Source of the DNA: Flavobacteriaceae bacterium
GTDB taxonomy: Bacteria; Bacteroidota; Bacteroidia; Flavobacteriales; Weeksellaceae
DNA: 64,000 bases
Assembly (NCBI GenBank): GCA_012522185.1
Contig: JAAYKY010000022.1
Location: 1 to 64,000, forward strand
Direction: 5' to 3'
Shown here: positions 60,390 through 64,000 of the stretch, piece after piece
Layout: each line of letters opens with the position of its first letter
How positions within the stretch are numbered: the stretch's first letter is position 1
Position numbers and translations under genes: made by a program
Notes under the pieces: model-generated
What the model was told of the DNA's origin: nothing
Databases searched by the model: none
The model's input: the letters and a program-made list of their open reading frames with translations, nothing else

Positions 60390-61823
60390 TTATTCTTTGA
60401 TAAATTTCTTGTGCTCAATTTTATTTCCTGATTTCACTCGAACCAAGTAAACTCCTTTGGGCAAAGTGCTTATATTTAGTTGAACTTCATTTCCACTTGT
60501 TTTATTTTTGAAGTAAACTTTTCCATCCAATCCAAGTATATCCACAGCGTCAATGTTTTGATCCAATTTAAGATTCAATGTATTTCGGGCTGGATTTGGA
60601 TAAATACTCAGGTTGGTGAATTGACTTTCTTCCAATCCCATATTGGTGTTAATCCCAAAAATGGTTTCGTAAGTATTTCCACCGAAAGTGGCTGTAACTG
60701 TATAGACACCGTCCATCCAATTATTGTCGGTTTGAAATTCAAAGGCCGCATGGGCGGTCGCATAGAAAGCTCCCCAGTCGTTTGTCCAGTCCCAGTCGTA
60801 TAAAATTTCGTCGTTCGGCTTTTTAATTTTGATATTTGTTATGTCGCCGTGGTTTATGTCACGATAATAGATTTTAAGAAAAATCTTTTCTCCGGGCTCA
60901 AAGTTGATTTCTTCGTACGTATTTTCTATCACCGGACACTCCAAATCTTCTGTTCCGACATAGTGCGTGGATATTTTATTGATTCGTTTCACCGCATAAG
61001 GTTCTTGATTCTGCCACCAACTCTCATCGTTCATGGAATTGCAACTTCCTTGATAAGGGTCAATCACCTTGTTTTCAAAGTCCCGAACTTCGAAATGCAA
61101 ATGTGGCCAATTGCTACTACCAGAACTTCCGGCTATGCCTAAAAGTTCACCTGCCACCACTGTTTCACCAATTTCTTTTGCATTGAGTGTGTTTTTCTTA
61201 AAGTGCATATAAATCGTTTGTGAACCATCTGCGTGTTCCAAAACAAATCCATTCCAATTCGGATTTCCATTATTTTGACAATTTAAATCATAGAATCCAT
61301 CTTTTTTATTGATGATAATTCCATCGGCTGCTGCTAGCACTTCCATTATATTTTCTTCCATTCCTTTCCAAGCATACGGCCAAATAATAAAGTCGGTTCC
61401 CTGATGGTTTCCACTCCCCCAATCGTAAGTTCTGTTACCACAATTATAATCAAGCAGTTGATTGTTCCCGTTGAGATTATGATCTACATTGAAATTGATT
61501 GTATGGTATCCATAGCCCGAAAACTCTTCTTTGGGACGAATGGGCTCTACAAATAAAACCTGTGTATTGGAACGATTAAATGCATTGGGATTGTTTTGTA
61601 GAATTCTCGCTTTGTTCTCGGCGATTTCCATTTCCATCTCAAAACGGGTTTGATCAGGCAGACATTCGGTGTGTTCAAATTCGATCGAAAAAAATTGAGC
61701 ATTTTGAAAAATTTCTCCTTCTGATTTTAGAATCTGATAGTTGTCAATCGAATGAGCGGTTTCTTTAATCTGAGCATTTACCAGAAATGGTAGTGCAAGA
61801 AAAATGAGTACGAATTTTTTCAT
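60390..61823 (-). CDS. T9SS-exported M23 peptidase
   Basis: 477 residues. A signal peptide (MKKFVLIFLALPFLVNAQ) is followed by a prodomain-like part, a LytM/M23 domain (about 110-260, with GNHQGTDFIIW, ASNWPHLHFEVRD-like SNWPHLHFEVRD and TIYMHFKKN), a beta-sandwich segment and a C-terminal sorting domain starting NLSIYPNPARNTLNL and ending GNKIEHKKFIKE. That tail is the type A T9SS signal, so the protein is exported to the cell surface or medium. A role in degrading peptidoglycan or glycine-rich peptides outside the cell is likely. A large inverted repeat lies just upstream. Confidence 0.92.
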   Translation of the reverse strand: MKKFVLIFLALPFLVNAQIKETAHSIDNYQILKSEGEIFQNAQFFSIEFEHTECLPDQTRFEMEMEIAENKARILQNNPNAFNRSNTQVLFVEPIRPKEEFSGYGYHTINFNVDHNLNGNNQLLDYNCGNRTYDWGSGNHQGTDFIIWPYAWKGMEENIMEVLAAADGIIINKKDGFYDLNCQNNGNPNWNGFVLEHADGSQTIYMHFKKNTLNAKEIGETVVAGELLGIAGSSGSSNWPHLHFEVRDFENKVIDPYQGSCNSMNDESWWQNQEPYAVKRINKISTHYVGTEDLECPVIENTYEEINFEPGEKIFLKIYYRDINHGDITNIKIKKPNDEILYDWDWTNDWGAFYATAHAAFEFQTDNNWMDGVYTVTATFGGNTYETIFGINTNMGLEESQFTNLSIYPNPARNTLNLKLDQNIDAVDILGLDGKVYFKNKTSGNEVQLNISTLPKGVYLVRVKSGNKIEHKKFIKE

Positions 61824-61827
61824 AGTA

Positions 61828-61870
61828 ATTGAGATTTTAGTTTGATTACAAAACTAATTTCAATCTCAAT
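61828..61870. promoter_or_regulatory. Inverted repeat before the T9SS peptidase start
   Basis: Outer arms ATTGAGATT (61828-61836) and AATCTCAAT (61862-61870) and inner arms TTAGTTT (61837-61843) and AAACTAA (61851-61857) form a 16-bp stem with a four-base bulge on one side. It contains TAGTTTTG on the minus strand (a perfect -7 box), so it may be an operator or a leader hairpin. Confidence 0.5.
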
Positions 61871-61914
61871 TTAGAGTGTCTAAAATATTTACATTGTCAA
61901 AAATCAGTACATAT

Positions 61915-61948
61915 AAAATAAAAAAACCCGGACTTTTCTGCCCGGATT
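61915..61948 (-). terminator. Rho-independent terminator of the NTF2-like lipoprotein gene
   Basis: On the minus strand AATCCGGGC, loop AGAAAA, GTCCGGGTT (9 pairs with two G-T) followed by a T run. It ends the sigma-54-regulator/lipoprotein operon. Confidence 0.75.
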
Positions 61949-61970
61949 TGAAAGCATATTTTCTATATCA

Positions 61971-62450
61971 TCATTCGATTTTCATTGAATTTTTCAAGTA
62001 AAATGCTTCGATAATTTCGGCCATTGGGTAATCGAACCAATCGGTTTGTTTTATAATTTTCATGTCTGCGTCCAATTCCAGCCAAATCACAAATCGGGTT
62101 CCTTCGACTTCTTTTCCGTTGTAAATATAGGGCATGGTGGTTCCTTTTGCCACGATGGAAGTCGGACTGCTCACAATTTCTTCTACTTGAATTGTATTTT
62201 CGGTTTCGTATTTAAAAGCCGGATCTTTCCAGCCATAAAATTCTTCATACAAGAATTTCGGATCATCTGTTTTGGATTCGAAAGAGATGTTTTCATATTG
62301 AAATTCATCCGAATAAAAAGAGGTCATCTTCTCCACTTCTTTTCGTTTCGAATAGATTTCAAAAAACCTTTCCCCTATGTTTTGGGTTTTGTTTTCGCCG
62401 GCACATGAAAATAAAATCAGGGCTGAAAAACCAATCAATAAATACTTCAT
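61971..62450 (-). CDS. NTF2/SnoaL-like lipoprotein
   Basis: 159 residues with a lipoprotein signal ending ALILFSC. The mature part shows the NTF2-like cone fold: RFFEIYSKRKEVEKMTSFYSDEFQYENIS, KDPAFKYET, IVSSPTSIVAKGTTMPYIYNGKEVEGTRFVIWLELD and a final DWFDYP strand. SnoaL-type proteins bind small molecules or act as enzymes in a pocket; no function is known here. Its start codon lies directly after the upstream lipoprotein's stop, so the two are coupled. Confidence 0.7.
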   Translation of the reverse strand: MKYLLIGFSALILFSCAGENKTQNIGERFFEIYSKRKEVEKMTSFYSDEFQYENISFESKTDDPKFLYEEFYGWKDPAFKYETENTIQVEEIVSSPTSIVAKGTTMPYIYNGKEVEGTRFVIWLELDADMKIIKQTDWFDYPMAEIIEAFYLKNSMKIE

Positions 62451-62867
62451 TTAATTAGGAATTCTTTTTAAATATTCTTCGGGCATAATGTAGGTCAAAC
62501 TATCCGGACCTTTCATAGCCACCCATGTATCGTTATCGGACCAACCATAATATCTCACCGCCACATTTCCACCTTTGGGTTCGAGTTCGATAATCGTTCC
62601 ATCATCTACTTTCGACCAGTTTCCATGAGCTCTCCTTCCGTCTTCTGTCAATTCAAATGCATCGCCATTAAGTTTCAATTCAATTTTTTTTCCTTGAATT
62701 TCTCCTTTAAAACTTCCTTCGTATTTGATTTCTTCGGTATTTATCTGAGAAGTTTCTTCCAGAATTTCAATTTCTTCTTGCGTTAATTCTCCTTCTACGA
62801 CTTCTTCTTTCGTCCCACAAGAAAGAATTAAAAAGCAGCTCAAAATTGTTATATAAAATTTATGCAT
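62451..62867 (-). CDS. NlpE-like lipoprotein
   Basis: 138 residues from the ATG at 62867, where the lipoprotein signal MHKFYITILSCFLILSC begins. The mature part has an acidic spacer, then a beta-barrel-like domain (YEGSFKGEIQGKKIELKL, FELTEDGRRAHGNWSKVDDGTIIELEP) resembling the N-terminal domain of the copper/adhesion sensor NlpE. It lacks an obvious CxxC. It lies 41 bp behind a sigma-54 activator gene and probably belongs to the same operon. Confidence 0.68.
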   Translation of the reverse strand: MHKFYITILSCFLILSCGTKEEVVEGELTQEEIEILEETSQINTEEIKYEGSFKGEIQGKKIELKLNGDAFELTEDGRRAHGNWSKVDDGTIIELEPKGGNVAVRYYGWSDNDTWVAMKGPDSLTYIMPEEYLKRIPN

Positions 62868-62908
62868 AATCTTTTTTGGTTTCAACGAATCATCTCTTCG
62901 TTTTATTA

Positions 62909-64000
62909 TTATTTTCTTACAAAATTTTCCACATCTGTTTTAGAAACCGGATTTCCTCCGAGAATAAGCATTCTTTCGACCACGTTTCGAAGCTCGCGTA
63001 TGTTTCCAGTCCAATCGTATTTTTCCAGAATTTTAATCGCTTCTTCAGAAAACTCTTTAGGCGGCATTCCCGAAGATTCGGCGATCTGAGCAGAAAAATG
63101 CTGAACCAACTGAGAAATATCTTCGCGTCTTTCATTCAACCCAGGAACTTCAATCACTATAACAGCCAAACGATGGTATAAATCTTCACGGAAGCGTCCT
63201 TCTTCGATTTCTTTTCGCAAATCTTTATTTGTCGCTGCTATCACACGGACATCCACTTTGATTTCTCTGTCCGCTCCGACACGAGAAATTTTTGCTTCTT
63301 GAAGTGCTCTCAAAACTTTGGCTTGTGCAGAAAGACTCATATCTCCAATTTCATCCAAGAAAATCGTTCCACCGTTGGCAAGTTCAAATTTTCCTTCCTT
63401 GTCCTTATGCGCTCCAGTAAACGATCCTTTTACATGACCAAATAGCTCACTTTCAATTAATTCCGAAGGAATTGCTGCACAATTCACCTCAATCAAAGGC
63501 ATTTTGTTTCGTGAACTTTTTTCATGAATATGATGGGCTACAAGTTCCTTTCCCGAACCATTGGGCCCTACGATCAAAACCCTTGCATCGGTATCGGCAA
63601 CTTTGTTGATAATCGTACGAATATTCTCCAGAACTTTGGATTCGCCAACCATTTCATACCGCTTGGCTACTTTGCGTTTGAGTGCTTTGTTTTCAGAAGT
63701 TAGTTCTTTGTTTTTGGTCAAAAGAACTTTTTTATCGAGTGCATTTCTTACCGAACTTAGGAAACGATTCAAATCGGGTGGTTTTGAAATATAATCAAAA
63801 GCACCTTTTTTGATGCAATCCACAGCTGTTTCGATGTCGCCGTGTCCGGAAATCATCAGAAATGATAAATCAGGATTGTATTCCAAAGACTCTACTAAGA
63901 CTTGTACACCGTCTTTTTTCGGCATCTTTATATCACAGATTATCAAATCAAAATCTTCTGATTTGATTTTATTTAGACCTTCTTCTCCATCCTCCGCGAC
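62909..64000 (-). CDS. Sigma-54 response regulator without HTH (5' end outside window)
   Basis: The frame is open to the window edge; about 363 residues are visible and the first ~30 of the receiver are missing. Receiver features are DLIICDIKMP (phosphoacceptor Asp) and FDYISKPPD (Lys). The AAA+ domain (about 155-345) has Walker A VGPNGSGKELVA, the sigma-54 loop GSFTGAH in place of GAFTGAH, Walker B GGTIFLDEIG, and R-finger region FREDLYHRL. The protein ends 25 residues after NIRELRNVVERML, so the C-terminal Fis-type DNA-binding domain of NtrC proteins is absent. It likely activates sigma-54 promoters from solution or with a DNA-bound partner. Confidence 0.88.
   Translation of the reverse strand, partial: VAEDGEEGLNKIKSEDFDLIICDIKMPKKDGVQVLVESLEYNPDLSFLMISGHGDIETAVDCIKKGAFDYISKPPDLNRFLSSVRNALDKKVLLTKNKELTSENKALKRKVAKRYEMVGESKVLENIRTIINKVADTDARVLIVGPNGSGKELVAHHIHEKSSRNKMPLIEVNCAAIPSELIESELFGHVKGSFTGAHKDKEGKFELANGGTIFLDEIGDMSLSAQAKVLRALQEAKISRVGADREIKVDVRVIAATNKDLRKEIEEGRFREDLYHRLAVIVIEVPGLNERREDISQLVQHFSAQIAESSGMPPKEFSEEAIKILEKYDWTGNIRELRNVVERMLILGGNPVSKTDVENFVRK

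Overview
This window is a stretch of chromosome from a member of the Bacteroidota, most likely class Flavobacteriia (Weeksellaceae/Flavobacteriaceae type). The evidence is the low GC content, a cell-surface peptidase with a type IX secretion (T9SS) C-terminal sorting domain, a SprE/PorW-type T9SS lipoprotein, family-restricted genes (DUF6048, DUF6452, DUF3098, a bacterial GH3 protein, 2TM-domain proteins), many short lipoproteins, and promoters of the Bacteroidota type (TTTG, about 19 nt, TAnnTTTG). No rRNA, tRNA, CRISPR array, intact transposase or integrase was seen.

Layout. 1-8.8 kb: end of an MFS exporter, small lipoproteins, dnaN, pheT, a DUF6048/DUF6452/rlmD cluster. 8.8-14.7 kb: pncA, a zinc-ribbon protein, pepE, an outer-membrane barrel, an FAD monooxygenase, a RES-Xre toxin-antitoxin pair with a well-marked operator, and exonuclease III. 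14.7-20.9 kb: ftsX-DUF3098-uppP-truB on one strand, rsmA-mgtE on the other, and an orphan sensor kinase. 21-26.4 kb: an S9 peptidase, an Eco47II-type restriction endonuclease convergent with a cytosine-5 methyltransferase that carries its own DNA-binding domain, and a DUF72 gene broken by a nonsense codon and a frameshift. 26.5-29.6 kb: lipocalin and a LytS-like kinase/2TM/LytTR-regulator operon, preceded by a textbook LytTR direct repeat next to a near-consensus promoter. 29.6-37.5 kb: metabolic and surface genes (MBL hydrolase, serine hydrolase, MiaE, PhnA, GNAT, kbl). 37.5-42.8 kb: SprE-like lipoprotein, M23 peptidase, GH3 protein, DUF3861. 42.8-46.3 kb: a disturbed zone, with two copies of a composite palindromic repeat flanking frnE, a 5'-truncated aldo/keto reductase, and a small decayed cassette of toxin deaminase, MORN-type immunity protein, compact endonuclease V and an unidentified fragment. 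46.4-64 kb: aminotransferase, tatA between two PAP2-like genes, hisE, B12-dependent ribonucleotide reductase, enolase, citrate synthase, an AAA/DUF4143 ATPase with three 23-bp promoter repeats, nitronate monooxygenase, tesB, an AraC-type regulator, a T9SS-exported M23 peptidase and a sigma-54 activator operon running off the window edge.

Most of the window is housekeeping. The least ordinary parts are the LytTR-controlled kinase operon in which the kinase itself ends in a 2TM domain, the operator-bearing promoters of the toxin-antitoxin, nrdJ and AAA-ATPase genes, the restriction-modification insertion beside a dead gene, and the orphan toxin/immunity/endonuclease V cassette that has cut into the aldo/keto reductase. 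Several genes have the -7 promoter element only 4-5 nt before the start codon, which suggests leaderless transcripts. I did not find a clear-cut, wholly new multi-gene system.
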